DNA of 64,000 nt from JBCBSZ01 sp039185015 (GCA_039185015.1 JBCDAU010000028.1:1-64000); one strand, 5' to 3'; counted from the stretch's first letter, positions 24,788-34,489 are shown. Notes: generated by a model from the letters alone, not told the origin. Made by a program: numbers and translations.

Positions 24788-25795
24788 TCAGCGCTGGGAG
24801 CCGTACTGCTCGACGGGGAGTGGTTCCGCCGTCTCGAAGCCCTCGGGGAGCCAGAGGGTGCCCTCGGTCGTGAGCACGTAGACCTGCCAACCCCAGAGCA
24901 GGTCGTAGAGCTCGGGTCGCCCCGCGAGCAGCTCGGCGTAGCCCGACACCGCCTGGACGTAGGCGTCCGAGGGGTTGTAGGCGAACAGCGCTCGGTCGAT
25001 GTCGTCGGGGGCGCCGGTCGCCGCCAACAGCCGGGCGGCGGCCGGGATCGCGTCCTCGTCGTCGAACGGGTCGCCCCCCTCGCCGTAGAGATCCCAGGTG
25101 GACGGGATGAACTGCATGGGGCCCTGCGCGCCGGCGGAGCTGAGCCCGACGATGCGGCCCATCCTCGTCTCGACGAGGTTGACGGCGGCGAGCACCTCCC
25201 ACGGCGTCCCGGTCGCCGCCTCGGCCTCGTCGTAGAGGGCGCGGAGCTCGGCGATCGGCAGCGGCGGACGGATGCGCCAGGCGGGGATCGCTTCCAGGGG
25301 GCGGGCGATCGAGTCGGCGGCAGAGGTCCCGGCGCCGACGAGCGCGACGGTCGTGGCGGCGAGGTCGGGGTCGATGAGCGACGGCAGCTGCGCCGCCCAC
25401 CCCGGCTCTCGGGCGAGGGCCCGCACGGCCACTTGATGGTGGTGGCCGAGGGACCCGCAGTCGTCGGGCGGCGCGGCGATGCCGCATCCCTGAGCGCGCT
25501 CCGTCACGAACGTGAGCCGGCGCGCCACCTCCTGGACCGAGTCCGGTGCGGTCGGTTCGCCCGAGGCGTCGACCGGTAGCGGCGGGGTGGTCGTGGTCGT
25601 CGGTGCGGCCGTCGTCGTCAGCGGGAGGGTCGCTGCGACCGGAGCGGGCGCGGTGGTCGACGTCACGGCTGCGGCGGCGGTCGACGCGACCGGATCGGTG
25701 TCGTCGCTGCCGCTGCAGGCCGCGAGCAGGACGATCGAGCCGAGCCACGGACCGAGACGACGGAGGGGCACGCCGCGATGGTGGCACCGACGCAC
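24788..25795 (-). CDS. Lytic transglycosylase-like lipoprotein
   Basis: A 335-aa exported protein. The signal ends in the lipobox LLAAC (Cys near residue 27); a GTG at 25771 is an alternative start. A Thr/Pro-rich linker follows (TTTAAPTTTTTPPLP). The C-terminal half is a lysozyme-like domain with the catalytic Glu in NLVETRMGRI (near 208) and SSAGAQGPMQFIPSTWDLYG, the MltB/SLT signature. It cleaves peptidoglycan glycan strands, probably at the outer face of the membrane. Divergent from the amidohydrolase gene. Confidence 0.9.
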   Translation of the reverse strand: MRRCHHRGVPLRRLGPWLGSIVLLAACSGSDDTDPVASTAAAAVTSTTAPAPVAATLPLTTTAAPTTTTTPPLPVDASGEPTAPDSVQEVARRLTFVTERAQGCGIAAPPDDCGSLGHHHQVAVRALAREPGWAAQLPSLIDPDLAATTVALVGAGTSAADSIARPLEAIPAWRIRPPLPIAELRALYDEAEAATGTPWEVLAAVNLVETRMGRIVGLSSAGAQGPMQFIPSTWDLYGEGGDPFDDEDAIPAAARLLAATGAPDDIDRALFAYNPSDAYVQAVSGYAELLAGRPELYDLLWGWQVYVLTTEGTLWLPEGFETAEPLPVEQYGSQR

Positions 25796-25835
25796 GGGCA
25801 GGAGGGGGGACGGGCCGGCCGCCCGGGCCTCCGGC

Positions 25836-25841
25836 TACGGT
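25836..25841 (+). promoter_or_regulatory. TACGGT -10-like box of the amidohydrolase operon
   Basis: TACGGT is 22 bases before ATG 25864, and GAGGGGG lies between them, so this transcript would have a short leader with a ribosome-binding site. Confidence 0.4.
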
Positions 25842-25863
25842 CGGGATCGGCGAGGGGGCCGAC

Positions 25864-27054
25864 ATGCCGTACACCGGGGACCGCGTCATCCACGACGCCG
25901 ACAGCCATCTGATGGAGCCGGCCGACTGGCTGCGGGAGCACGCTCCGTCCGGCTGGGCCGACCGCCTGCCGCTGCTCGGCGTGAGCGCGATCGGCACCGA
26001 GGAGGGTGAGGAGGCCCCCGACTGGCGGGCGCTCACCTGCCCGCTCCACGAGGACCCGGAGTACCGGGCCGACGAGTCCCAGGTGCTCCTGCGGAAGAAC
26101 TACCACGCCGTCGGCAGCTTCGAACGCGACCACCGGGCGCAGGCCCTCGACCAGCTCGGCTTCCGCAGCCAGCTCGTGTTCAACACCTGGAGCAGCGACG
26201 TGCTGGAGGCGGCCGAGCACGGCGACGACCTGCCGCTCCTGGGGGCGATGGCCGAGGCCCACAACCGCGGGATGCTGCACTTCTGCGAGGTCGACGAGCG
26301 GCTGTTGGCGACGGCGTACGTCCCGCTGGCCGAGCCGATGATGGCCCGACGGGTCGCGGCGCAAGCGATCGCCGACGGCGCCGCCGCGCTGCTCGTCGCG
26401 TCCAGCTGTCCAGCGAACCACTCCCCCAGCCACGTCGACCTCGATCCGGTGTGGGCGCAGGCCGAGGAGGCGGGCATACCGATCGTCCTCCACGTGGGCG
26501 GCGGCGGTGAGCTGCTCTCGCCCCGGTACTTCGACAACGGCCTGCCGCCGGTGCCCGACTTCCACGGCGGCGCCGAGAACTTCCGCTCGGTCGACTACGT
26601 GGCCATCGGCAACCCGCCGATGCAGACCATGGCCACGCTCATCTTCGACGGGGTGCTCGATCGGTTCCCGTCGCTGCGCTTCGGCGTCATCGAGCAGGGA
26701 GCGAGCTGGCTGCCCGGGTGGATGCGGAACCTCGACGCGGCGTGGACCGCGTTCTCCCGCAACGAGGAGCGGCTGCGGAACCTGTCGGCCCGTCCGAGCG
26801 AGATCGTGCGACGCCAGGTGCGGGTCACGCCCTACCCGCACGAGGACACAGGGTGGATCATCGCCAACAGCGCTCCGGAGATCTGCCTCTTCTCCAGCGA
26901 CTACCCCCACGTCGAAGGTGGCCGTCATCCGCTCAAGCGCTTCGACGGCGCGCTCGACGGACGCACCGACGAGGAGGTCCGGCGGTTCTACGCCGACAAC
27001 TTCGAGGACCTCATGGGGGCCGCCCTTCCCGCCCCACTCGCGGTCGGGGCCTGA
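25864..27054 (+). CDS. Amidohydrolase family 2 protein
   Basis: A 396-aa TIM-barrel metal-dependent hydrolase of the Amidohydro_2 group (decarboxylases and hydrolases). Seen: HDADSHLMEP at residues 10-19 (the D-x-H metal pair), IPIVLHVGGGGE near 207 (metal His), and the C-terminal ICLFSSDYPHVEGGRHP (metal Asp near 350), all expected for the family. First gene of a five-gene plus-strand operon (amidohydrolase, nitroreductase, MDR, flavin hydroxylase-like, MFS), which suggests breakdown of an aromatic or heterocyclic compound. Confidence 0.88.
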   Translation: MPYTGDRVIHDADSHLMEPADWLREHAPSGWADRLPLLGVSAIGTEEGEEAPDWRALTCPLHEDPEYRADESQVLLRKNYHAVGSFERDHRAQALDQLGFRSQLVFNTWSSDVLEAAEHGDDLPLLGAMAEAHNRGMLHFCEVDERLLATAYVPLAEPMMARRVAAQAIADGAAALLVASSCPANHSPSHVDLDPVWAQAEEAGIPIVLHVGGGGELLSPRYFDNGLPPVPDFHGGAENFRSVDYVAIGNPPMQTMATLIFDGVLDRFPSLRFGVIEQGASWLPGWMRNLDAAWTAFSRNEERLRNLSARPSEIVRRQVRVTPYPHEDTGWIIANSAPEICLFSSDYPHVEGGRHPLKRFDGALDGRTDEEVRRFYADNFEDLMGAALPAPLAVGA

Positions 27055-27058
27055 GCGA

Positions 27059-27985
27059 GTGGAACCGGAGCCGGGATCGGACGCCTACCGGGAGCTGGTC
27101 GACCACGCCCTGATGACGACCCGCGGGGTGCGCCAGCGGCTCGACTTCGACCGCCCGGTGCCCGACGAGGTGATCTTCGACTGCATCGACGTCGCCGAGC
27201 AGGCCCCGACCGGCGGCCACCAGGGCAGCCGACGCTGGGTGATCGTCCGCGACCAGGACACCAAGGACCGGCTCGCCGAGCTCTACCTGTCCGCCGGCGT
27301 CAGCTGGGTGATCGAGACCGCCAAGCGGCTCGAGGGGTCCGGTCACCCGAACGAGAAGATGATGGCCGGCGCCCGACACCTCGGCGAGAACATCGCCCGC
27401 ACCCCGGCGCTGGTGATCCCGACGATCCTCGGCCGCCACGACGGCTCCGGCCGACCCGGACTGTTCGACTCGGTCATCCAGTCGGCGTGGAGCTTCATGG
27501 TCGCCCTCCGGGCACGGGGCCTCGGCACGGTGTGGACGACGATGTACCTCAACGAGGCCGACGCGGTCGCGGAGCTGCTCCACCTGCCCGACGACGTCAC
27601 GCAGATCTGCCTCTTTCCCGTCGCCTACACGATCGGCACCGGCTTCTCCCCGACGTCCAGGCGGTACCCGGCCCGGGAGATCGCCTACGTGGACCGGTGG
27701 GAGCGCACCGTCATCGACGGTCCGGGTGTGGTCGTCGAGACCGAGGTGAAGGCGTCGCCCCGGTTCGTCGAGCCCCACCTCGGCGGGCTGTCCGACGATC
27801 ACCGCACCACGGTCGAGCAGATTCCCGGCGGCACCCGCCTCCGGCTCCACGCCCCGGCCACAGGTGACGACCCGGCGACCATCGCCGCTGACCAGGACCG
27901 CCTCCGCGCCGAGCTCGCCGACCGACTCGTCCAGATCCGCACCGCGGCCGAAGCCGACCGCACCCCCCGAGAGGAAGCACGATGA
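27059..27985 (+). CDS. Nitroreductase family protein with C-terminal extension
   Basis: A 308-aa FMN-binding protein. Residues 15-215 form the nitroreductase fold (MTTRGVRQRLDFDRPVPDEV, then EQAPTGGHQGSRRWVIVRD, and RGLGTVWTTMYLNEADAVAE). About 90 residues follow that I do not recognise. The GTG at 27059, 4 bases after the amidohydrolase stop, is taken as the start; an internal ATG at 27112 is possible. It ends in an ATGA overlap with the MDR gene. Function in the pathway: reduction of an unsaturated or nitro substrate, inferred only. Confidence 0.82.
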   Translation: MEPEPGSDAYRELVDHALMTTRGVRQRLDFDRPVPDEVIFDCIDVAEQAPTGGHQGSRRWVIVRDQDTKDRLAELYLSAGVSWVIETAKRLEGSGHPNEKMMAGARHLGENIARTPALVIPTILGRHDGSGRPGLFDSVIQSAWSFMVALRARGLGTVWTTMYLNEADAVAELLHLPDDVTQICLFPVAYTIGTGFSPTSRRYPAREIAYVDRWERTVIDGPGVVVETEVKASPRFVEPHLGGLSDDHRTTVEQIPGGTRLRLHAPATGDDPATIAADQDRLRAELADRLVQIRTAAEADRTPREEAR

Positions 27986-29094
27986 CCGAGACCGACCTCC
28001 GGCTGCTGTCCACCGTCTCCGCCGACGGACAGCTCCGCCTCGAGCTCGAGGAGCGCGAGCTTCCCGAGCTGGCCCCCGACCAGGTGCTCATCAGGGTCGA
28101 GGCGGCGCCTATCAACCCGTCCGACCTCGGGCTGCTGCTCGGCGGGGCCGACCCCCGCGAGCTGTCGGCCGATGGTGATGCGGTCGTCGGACCGATCCCA
28201 CCCGCCGCGCTGCGCGGCGCTTCGGCCCGGTTCGGCTCACCCATGCCGGTCGGCAACGAGGGCGCGGGCACCGTGATCGCCGCCGGTTCGTCGCCCGAGG
28301 CCGAGGCGTTGGTCGGCAAGATCGTCGCCGCAGTCCCCGGCGGTGGCAGCTACGCCCGCCACGTCGTCGTCCCGGCCGCGTCGTGCTGGCTGATGCCGGA
28401 TGGCACCGATCCGGTCGACGCCGCCTCTCCGTTCGTCAACCCGATGACCGTGCTGGTGATGCTGGAGACGATGCGAGACGAGGGGCACACCGCGATCGTC
28501 CACACGGTCGGAGCGTCGAACCTCGGCCACATGCTCCGCAAGGCGTGCGCGGCCGACGGGATCGGGCTCGTCGAGATCGTGCGCCGACCCGAGCAGGTCG
28601 CCGAGCTCGAGGCGCTCGGCGCAGCGCACGTGTGCGACTCCAGCAGCGACGGCTTCGCCGATTCCCTCGACGCCGCCCTGGCCGCCACCGGCGCCACGCT
28701 CTGCTTCGACGCCATCGGCGGCGGCGGTCTTGGCGGCGAGATCCTCGCCGGGATGGAGCGGGTCGCCTCGGCCGGGCAGGAGTTCTCCCGCTACGGGTCG
28801 ACGCAGCTGAAGCAGCTCTACATCTACGGCGGTCTGGACCGCGGCCCGACGACGCTCGACCGCGCCTTCGGCATGGCTTGGTCGGTCGGTGGCTGGCTGC
28901 TACCCAACCGCTTGGCGACGATCCCGGACCGGGTGCCGGCGCTCCAAGCACGGGTGGTCGAGGAGCTCACCACCACGTTCGCCAGCAGCTACAGCTCGCA
29001 GATCTCGCTCGCGGAGGCGCTCGACCCGGAGGTGATCCGGAAGTACGCCCGGATGGCGTCGGGCGAGAAGTACCTCGTCCGTCCGTGGCAGTGA
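27982..29094 (+). CDS. Zinc-free MDR-family dehydrogenase
   Basis: A 370-aa medium-chain dehydrogenase/reductase. Seen: VLIRVEAAPINPSDLGLLLG (residues 35-54; NPSD rather than the zinc-binding C-G-x-D), GNEGAGTVIAAG near 90, and VHTVGASNLGHMLRKACAADG near 175 as the cofactor-binding region. This looks like an enoyl or quinone reductase-type enzyme. It overlaps the nitroreductase stop (ATGA), supporting co-translation. Confidence 0.88.
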   Translation: MTETDLRLLSTVSADGQLRLELEERELPELAPDQVLIRVEAAPINPSDLGLLLGGADPRELSADGDAVVGPIPPAALRGASARFGSPMPVGNEGAGTVIAAGSSPEAEALVGKIVAAVPGGGSYARHVVVPAASCWLMPDGTDPVDAASPFVNPMTVLVMLETMRDEGHTAIVHTVGASNLGHMLRKACAADGIGLVEIVRRPEQVAELEALGAAHVCDSSSDGFADSLDAALAATGATLCFDAIGGGGLGGEILAGMERVASAGQEFSRYGSTQLKQLYIYGGLDRGPTTLDRAFGMAWSVGGWLLPNRLATIPDRVPALQARVVEELTTTFASSYSSQISLAEALDPEVIRKYARMASGEKYLVRPWQ

Positions 29095-29102
29095 CCTCGC
29101 CG

Positions 29103-30266
29103 ATGACCCACGACGAGCTCGTCGCTGCGGCCGAGCGGCTCGCGCCGGTGTTCGAGAAGACGGCCCGAGAGGCCGAGATCGCCCGGCGTCCGCTCGACCA
29201 GGTGATCGACGCCGTCCGAGACAGCGGGCTGTTCTCGCTGATGGTGCCCCGGCGTTACGGCGGCCACGAGGCCGACCTCGACACGTTCTTCGAGGTCGTC
29301 CTCACGCTCTCGCAGGCCGACACGGCGATGGGCTGGCTGACCGGCTTCTACATCGAGCACTGCTTCTGGTTCTGCGGGTTCCCCGAGTCGTTCCAGACGG
29401 AGCTGTTCGCCGACCGCGACCACGTGCTCGCCCCCGGAGCGATCAACGTCGGGGCCGGACAGGCGGTCGAGGTCGACGGCGGCTACCGGGTCGATGGTCG
29501 CTGGCAATGGGGCACCGGCATCGTGCACGCCGACTGGGTGCTCGCCGGTGCGATGGTGCGGACCGGTGGCGGAGGCATCGACCCGCGCTTCTTCGCCCTG
29601 CCCCGGGAGCAGGTCGAGACGGTCGACACCTGGCACGTCGCCGGGATGTGCGCGACCGGCTCGCTCGACATGGTCATCGACGACGTCTTCGTCCCGAGCG
29701 AGCGGGCGGCGTCGATGATCGACCTCGTCAACGGCACGGGCGAGGGACCCCGTCTGCACGACGGCGACCTGTACCGCACGCCCCTGATGCCGATCCTCGC
29801 CTTCGCGGCCGGGACGCCGATCCTGGGCGCCGCCAAGCTCGTCGTGGAGCAGTACCGGCGACAGACGATGGCCAAGCTCGCCGCCGGTGCACCGTCGATC
29901 GGCGGCAAGGACCGTGACGCCACCAAGCCGGCCGTGGCCGCCGAGGCCGCGCTGCACGTCGACGCGGCCGAGCTCGTCTTCCGCTCGGTGCTCGCCGAGG
30001 TGCTCGAGCAGCGCGACGAGGCCTCGACGACGACCCGCAGCGCCTGGCTCGCCCGGATCACTCACGCCGTACTCATGTGCCGCGACGCCGTCCAGTCCAT
30101 CTCGTCGGTCACGGGCGCCAGCGGTGCCTTCCTCGACAACCCGATCCAGCGGGCGTTGCGCGACGTGACCACGGCGTCGAACCACGTCGTGTTCGATCGG
30201 GAGTCGCGCTACGCCGACCACGGCCGCCTGCTGCTCGATCAGCCGCTCCAGAACCTCATGGTCTGA
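29103..30266 (+). CDS. Acyl-CoA dehydrogenase-fold flavin-dependent monooxygenase (HsaA / HpaB-C2 type)
   Basis: A 387-aa protein of the acyl-CoA dehydrogenase superfamily, closest in motif pattern to group-D flavin monooxygenase oxygenases. Seen: DSGLFSLMVPRRYGGHEADL near residue 41, VDGRWQWGTGIVHADWVLAG near 135 (the substrate/flavin loop of HsaA-like enzymes), and a C-terminal helical bundle with FLDNPIQRALRDVTTASNHV, where H near 369 is the conserved position. A separate flavin reductase would be needed. Starts 8 bases after the MDR stop; a GTG at 29085 is possible. Confidence 0.85.
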   Translation: MTHDELVAAAERLAPVFEKTAREAEIARRPLDQVIDAVRDSGLFSLMVPRRYGGHEADLDTFFEVVLTLSQADTAMGWLTGFYIEHCFWFCGFPESFQTELFADRDHVLAPGAINVGAGQAVEVDGGYRVDGRWQWGTGIVHADWVLAGAMVRTGGGGIDPRFFALPREQVETVDTWHVAGMCATGSLDMVIDDVFVPSERAASMIDLVNGTGEGPRLHDGDLYRTPLMPILAFAAGTPILGAAKLVVEQYRRQTMAKLAAGAPSIGGKDRDATKPAVAAEAALHVDAAELVFRSVLAEVLEQRDEASTTTRSAWLARITHAVLMCRDAVQSISSVTGASGAFLDNPIQRALRDVTTASNHVVFDRESRYADHGRLLLDQPLQNLMV

Positions 30267-30296
30267 CGCCCGACGCCCTCGCGCGAGGCTGCGGGG

Positions 30297-31628
30297 GTGG
30301 ACGAGGCCCGGATCATCCGCACCTACATGACGCTGGCCGGGCTCTACACGTTGGCGGCCTCGCTGATCTGGAGCGTCAACACGCTGTTCCTGCTCGACGC
30401 CGGCCTCGGCATCGGCGAGGTCTTCGTCGCCAACGCCGCGTTCTCGGCCGGGATGGTGCTCTTCGAGATCCCGACCGGTGTCGTCGCCGACACGATCGGC
30501 CGCCGCGCCTCGTACCTGATGAGCGTGACGGTGCTGGCCGCCACGACGGCGCTGTACCTGATCGCCGCCCAGGCCGAGGCGGGCGTCGTCGTGTTCGTCG
30601 TCGTGTCGATCGCGATGGGTCTCGGCTTCACGTTCTACTCCGGCGCGCTCGAGGCGTGGCTGGTCGATGCGCTCAAGGCGAGGGGCCGCGACGGTGCGCT
30701 CGACCAGGTCTTCGCCCGAGGCCAGCAGATCAGCGGCGTCGCGATGTTCAGCGGGACGATCGCCGGCGGCTTCCTCGGCCAGCTCGATCTCGCCGTGCCG
30801 TTCATCGCCCGGTCGGTGCTGTTGGTGGCGGTCTTCGTCATCGCCGCCCGGCTGATGGTCGAGATCGGCTTCACCCCGGCTCCCCTGACGCTCGGCGAGG
30901 TCCCGGCACGCATGCGGGAGCAGGCGACGGTGGGCATCTCCAGCGGCTGGGGCCAGCCCGGGCTGCGCCGGCTGATGATCGCCGGGCTGGTCAGGGGGTC
31001 GTTCATGGGGTGGGCCTTCTACGCCGCCCAGCCGTACCTGCTGGAGCTGCTCGAACGCGACGCCGTGTGGGTGATCGGTCTCGTCACGGCCGGCGTCTCA
31101 CTCGGCACGATCGTCGGCAACCAGCTGGTCAGCGTGTGGAGCCGGCGCTGCAGCCGGCGTTCGACGATGCTGCTCGCCGCCTCCGCGGCGACGGCGGGAG
31201 CGGGCGTGCTGATGGGTCTCACGTCGTCGTTCGCCATCACGGCGGGTGCCCTGATGATCATCGCCGTGTCGATGGGCGTGATCATGCCGGTCCGCCAGGC
31301 GTACCTCCACCAGGTCACGGCGAGCGAGCACCGGGCGACGGTCGTCTCGTTCGATGCGATGGTCACCTCGGTCGGAGGCGTCGGCGGGCAGGTCGGCCTC
31401 GGTGCGATCAGCGACGCACGTTCGTTCGGCACCGGCTACGTCGTCGGCGGCGCGTTCACCGTGCTCGCCCTGCCCGTGCTCGTCTCACTCCGACGGCTGG
31501 GCGAGGCCGCCGATCGCCTGGGACCTGGTGCCGAGGCCGGCGCCGACTCGACGTGTCCCTCCGGGCTCCCCCGGAACACGGCGGTCGAGGCGCACCCGGT
31601 GGACGTGCTCGCCGGGGACGAGCGGTAG
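30297..31628 (+). CDS. MFS transporter
   Basis: A 443-aa inner-membrane transporter with about 12 hydrophobic segments. Seen: the N-terminal helices (GLYTLAASLIWSVNTLFLLD), the motif-A-like loop PTGVVADTIGRRASY near residue 60, and a second MFS half beginning near residue 225. The GTG start is 30 bases after the hydroxylase stop. As the last gene of the catabolic operon it probably imports the substrate or exports a product. Confidence 0.9.
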   Translation: MDEARIIRTYMTLAGLYTLAASLIWSVNTLFLLDAGLGIGEVFVANAAFSAGMVLFEIPTGVVADTIGRRASYLMSVTVLAATTALYLIAAQAEAGVVVFVVVSIAMGLGFTFYSGALEAWLVDALKARGRDGALDQVFARGQQISGVAMFSGTIAGGFLGQLDLAVPFIARSVLLVAVFVIAARLMVEIGFTPAPLTLGEVPARMREQATVGISSGWGQPGLRRLMIAGLVRGSFMGWAFYAAQPYLLELLERDAVWVIGLVTAGVSLGTIVGNQLVSVWSRRCSRRSTMLLAASAATAGAGVLMGLTSSFAITAGALMIIAVSMGVIMPVRQAYLHQVTASEHRATVVSFDAMVTSVGGVGGQVGLGAISDARSFGTGYVVGGAFTVLALPVLVSLRRLGEAADRLGPGAEAGADSTCPSGLPRNTAVEAHPVDVLAGDER

Positions 31629-31633
31629 ACGAC

Positions 31634-32689
31634 TCAGGCTCGCTGGGCGGCGAGCGCAGCGCGAGCGTCGTCGATCAGCTCGAGCACGGCGATGGAGCTC
31701 GACAGCGGCACCCAGTCGCTCTCGGTCCTGCCGGCGGCGAGGCACGCCTCGACGTGGGCGATCTGGTCGTCCAGTCCTCCCGCAGCTCCGGAGGGCCGAC
31801 GGAGGGCGGCCTTGGCGACCGATCGAAGCGTCGAACGGCGCATCAGCTGCTCGGTGATCCGGTCCGTGAGACCGGGTGCACCGAGCGGAGGCGAGGGCGT
31901 CGCGTTCGGGTCGATGGTCGCCACCCGGAAGCCCGCCGGGTTGGCGAGCGGCTCCTCGAGCGTGATGCGTCCCCTCGTGCCGGCGATCGCCATCCGGTTG
32001 CTGCCCATCCGATCGACGGCGACGCTGAGCACGGCTCGGGCGCCGGTCGGCGACTCGAGGATCAGCGAGGCGGCGAGATCGACACCGCTCGACGAGAGGT
32101 CCCCGCTGGCGTGCACGAGCTGGAGCTCGGGGCCGAGCACGGCTCGTGCGAGCGCGATCGCGTAGACGCCGCGGTCCAGCAGCGCGCCTGCGCCGGGTCC
32201 GTCGAAGAGGCGGGGCATGGTGTCGGGTCCGTGCGGCACGGCGAAGTTGGCCTCCACCTCACGGACCTCGCCGATCGCGCCGTCGGCAAGGCGGGCGAGC
32301 ACGTCGCGGTAGACCGGCAGGCACAGTGTCCAGAGACCTTCCATGAGGAAGACCCCGGCCGCCTGGGCGGCGTCGACGAGCTCGCGACCCTCGGCGGCCG
32401 AGATCGCGAGCGGCTTCTCGCAGAGGACGGGGACGCCGGCGGCGATGCCGGCGAGCACGTCGTCGCGATGGCGTTCGTTGGGGGTGGCGACGTAGATGCG
32501 TCGCACCTGCGGCAGCGCGACGAGCTCCTCGATGCTGGAGACGGCAGCCGGGATCTCGAACCTGGCGGCGAAGTCCTGGCCGGTCGAGGCGGATCGCGAG
32601 GACACCGCCGCCACCGGCTGGCCGGCGCGGGCCGAGGCGACCGCGAACTTCGATGCGATCGTGCCCGTGCCGACGATGCCCCAGCTCAC
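31634..32689 (-). CDS. Gfo/Idh/MocA family oxidoreductase
   Basis: A 351-aa NAD(P)-dependent oxidoreductase. Seen: the N-terminal Rossmann motif GIVGTGTIASKFA (residues 4-16), VPVLCEKPLAIS near 88 (the catalytic Lys of E-K-P), and VEANFAVPHGPDTMPRLFD near 148, followed by GALLDRGVYAI (catalytic region, near 168). It overlaps the stop of the next upstream oxidoreductase by four bases. Sugar or inositol derivatives are usual substrates; the real one is not known. Confidence 0.9.
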   Translation of the reverse strand: MSWGIVGTGTIASKFAVASARAGQPVAAVSSRSASTGQDFAARFEIPAAVSSIEELVALPQVRRIYVATPNERHRDDVLAGIAAGVPVLCEKPLAISAAEGRELVDAAQAAGVFLMEGLWTLCLPVYRDVLARLADGAIGEVREVEANFAVPHGPDTMPRLFDGPGAGALLDRGVYAIALARAVLGPELQLVHASGDLSSSGVDLAASLILESPTGARAVLSVAVDRMGSNRMAIAGTRGRITLEEPLANPAGFRVATIDPNATPSPPLGAPGLTDRITEQLMRRSTLRSVAKAALRRPSGAAGGLDDQIAHVEACLAAGRTESDWVPLSSSIAVLELIDDARAALAAQRA

Positions 32690-33888
32690 CGTCTCACGAT
32701 ACCGATGAGCTTCTCCGCCACCGGGATGATCCGGTCCTCGAGCACCGAGCTGCGCTCGCCGCCGGCGACCTCGACCGGGGCGAGATCATCGACGCGCGAC
32801 CGCACCTGGTAGACGGCCCGCCGTTCGTGCGCGGTGTGGATGGCGAGCGACACCTCGTTGAAGTGGACGCTGAAGTCGAGCGGCACGCGGCTCTCGCGGC
32901 CCTCGCGGGCGGCGGTGACCATCTCGACCGGTCCGCGGATGAAGTCCATCTGCGCCGAGCCGGTCTTGGGCAGCTCGAACGGCGGCGGGGTCGGCTTCAG
33001 CGTCGTGAACCACGGGGTCAGCATGAACTTGCGGCGCACCTGGAGCCAGCGCTTGTACTTGACCGGGGTGTCGTAGAACCAACTGTCCTCGACGTGCATG
33101 ACGCCCTCGTCGCCGAAGATGCGGAACTGATGATCGCTCGGAGCGACGACCCCACAGGTGAGGCGGGCCGACATCCCGTTGGCGAACTCGAGGCACGCCA
33201 CCGTGAAGTCGGGGGCCTCGGCCGCATCGTCGTCGACCGGCTTGCCCGGGTACCGCAGCGAGCCGTAGGCGTGCACCTCGGTGACCGAGCCGAAGAGCGC
33301 GATCAGCCAGGTGAGGTAGTAGCCGGCGTGCTCGAGGGTGCAGCCGACGGCGAACTCGTCCTCGTACGGCCACGGCGCACCGGACGGGTTCACCCAGTCC
33401 TGGAACGGCGACCGGGCGATGAAGTTGCCGTCCATCTCGGCGTAGGCGAGCAGCGGGCGGCCGATGTGTCCGGCTGCGATGCCGGACCGGAGGGTCGCGA
33501 ACGCCTCGGAGAGGTGATTGCACGGGGCCGAGGCCAGCGGCAGGTCCTTGTCGAACGCGAGGTCGCGGAGGTCCAGGACCTCGTCGACGTCCATGGCGAT
33601 CGGCTTCTCGGAGTAGACGGCGTAGCCCCGCTCCAGGGCCGTGCGCGAGACCTCGTAGTGACTCGACGGGTTGGTGAGGTTGAGTACGGCGTCGACGTCG
33701 AGTCCGTCGTAGAACGCGTCCTCGTCCGCGACCGACGGCACACCCCAGTGCGCGCTGTACCGCTCCGCGTTGGCCGGGTTCCGGTCGTACGCCCGCTCGA
33801 TGCGGACGTGTGGGTAGTTGGCCAAGGTGGCCATGTAGTAGTCGGCCACGAAGCCGCAACCGATGATGCCGAACCGAATCTCTCGCAT
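32686..33888 (-). CDS. Gfo/Idh/MocA family oxidoreductase
   Basis: A 400-aa NAD(P)-dependent oxidoreductase. Seen: RFGIIGCGFVADYYMATLA (Rossmann, residues 5-23), GYAVYSEKPIAMD near 90 (catalytic Lys), and EFAVGCTLEHAGYYLTWL near 180 with the conserved His. GGGAG precedes the start. It is co-transcribed with the oxidoreductase at 31634 (ATGA overlap). Two consecutive family members suggest sequential redox steps on a sugar-like substrate. Confidence 0.9.
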   Translation of the reverse strand: MREIRFGIIGCGFVADYYMATLANYPHVRIERAYDRNPANAERYSAHWGVPSVADEDAFYDGLDVDAVLNLTNPSSHYEVSRTALERGYAVYSEKPIAMDVDEVLDLRDLAFDKDLPLASAPCNHLSEAFATLRSGIAAGHIGRPLLAYAEMDGNFIARSPFQDWVNPSGAPWPYEDEFAVGCTLEHAGYYLTWLIALFGSVTEVHAYGSLRYPGKPVDDDAAEAPDFTVACLEFANGMSARLTCGVVAPSDHQFRIFGDEGVMHVEDSWFYDTPVKYKRWLQVRRKFMLTPWFTTLKPTPPPFELPKTGSAQMDFIRGPVEMVTAAREGRESRVPLDFSVHFNEVSLAIHTAHERRAVYQVRSRVDDLAPVEVAGGERSSVLEDRIIPVAEKLIGIVRR

Positions 33889-34014
33889 CTCCCGCTCTCA
33901 CCCACCGCTGTCGTCCGACCTTCCCCGGTGACGAGACTAGACCGCTCGACAGCGCGCTCCGAGCGATGGACATCTCACTTTTCGTGACGGCCCGTCGACC
34001 GAGGAGAGCGACAC

Positions 34015-34476
34015 TCAGCGGCTCTCGCTGGTCCCGAAGTCGCCGTCGCCGGCGCGTTCGTCATCGCTCAGCGTCTCCTGGAACAGCGTCATCTGGATGC
34101 CCGCAGGTGCGGCGATACGGGAGTTGATCGATCTCCACGGCGTCATGATCGGATCGGCGATGACGCTGGCACCCGCCTCGGCGAGGTGAGCCGTGCCGGC
34201 CGCCGTGTCGTCCACCTCGAAGGCGAGTCGGATCGGTGGAGCGACCCGTCGGCCGACCTCCACGTCGTCGATCATCCGGGCCTGGGCCGGGTTGGCGAGC
34301 TCCAGCGTCGCCCGACCAGCGTCGAGGATCACGACCGACGCGTCGCCGTCCCCCTCGAAGGCAGCGAGCTCGGGGAGCCCGAGCGCATCGCGGAAGAACC
34401 TCACCGCCTCCTCGTAGTCGGCGGCCTCCACGACCACTCGGAGCTGATGGACGGCAGGACGGGGGGCATCGACCAT
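34015..34476 (-). CDS. VOC (glyoxalase/bleomycin resistance-like) superfamily protein
   Basis: A 153-aa two-motif VOC protein. Seen: QLRVVVEAADYEEAVRFFRD followed by ALGLPE (near residues 11-36), RATLELANPAQA in the middle, and PPIRLAFEVDDTAAGTAHLA near 84. Start MVDAPRP is chosen because TAGCGT (34484-34489) lies 7 bases before it, implying its own leaderless transcript even though it sits 10 bases downstream of the OsmC-like selenoprotein gene. Metal-dependent lyase or binding function; substrate unknown. Confidence 0.85.
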   Translation of the reverse strand: MVDAPRPAVHQLRVVVEAADYEEAVRFFRDALGLPELAAFEGDGDASVVILDAGRATLELANPAQARMIDDVEVGRRVAPPIRLAFEVDDTAAGTAHLAEAGASVIADPIMTPWRSINSRIAAPAGIQMTLFQETLSDDERAGDGDFGTSESR

Positions 34477-34483
34477 GGTCGCC

Positions 34484-34489
34484 ACGCTA
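34484..34489 (-). promoter_or_regulatory. TAGCGT -10-like box inside the end of the OsmC gene
   Basis: Minus-strand TAGCGT sits 7 bases before ATG 34476, overlapping the last codons of the upstream gene. Suggests an internal promoter for the VOC gene. Confidence 0.4.
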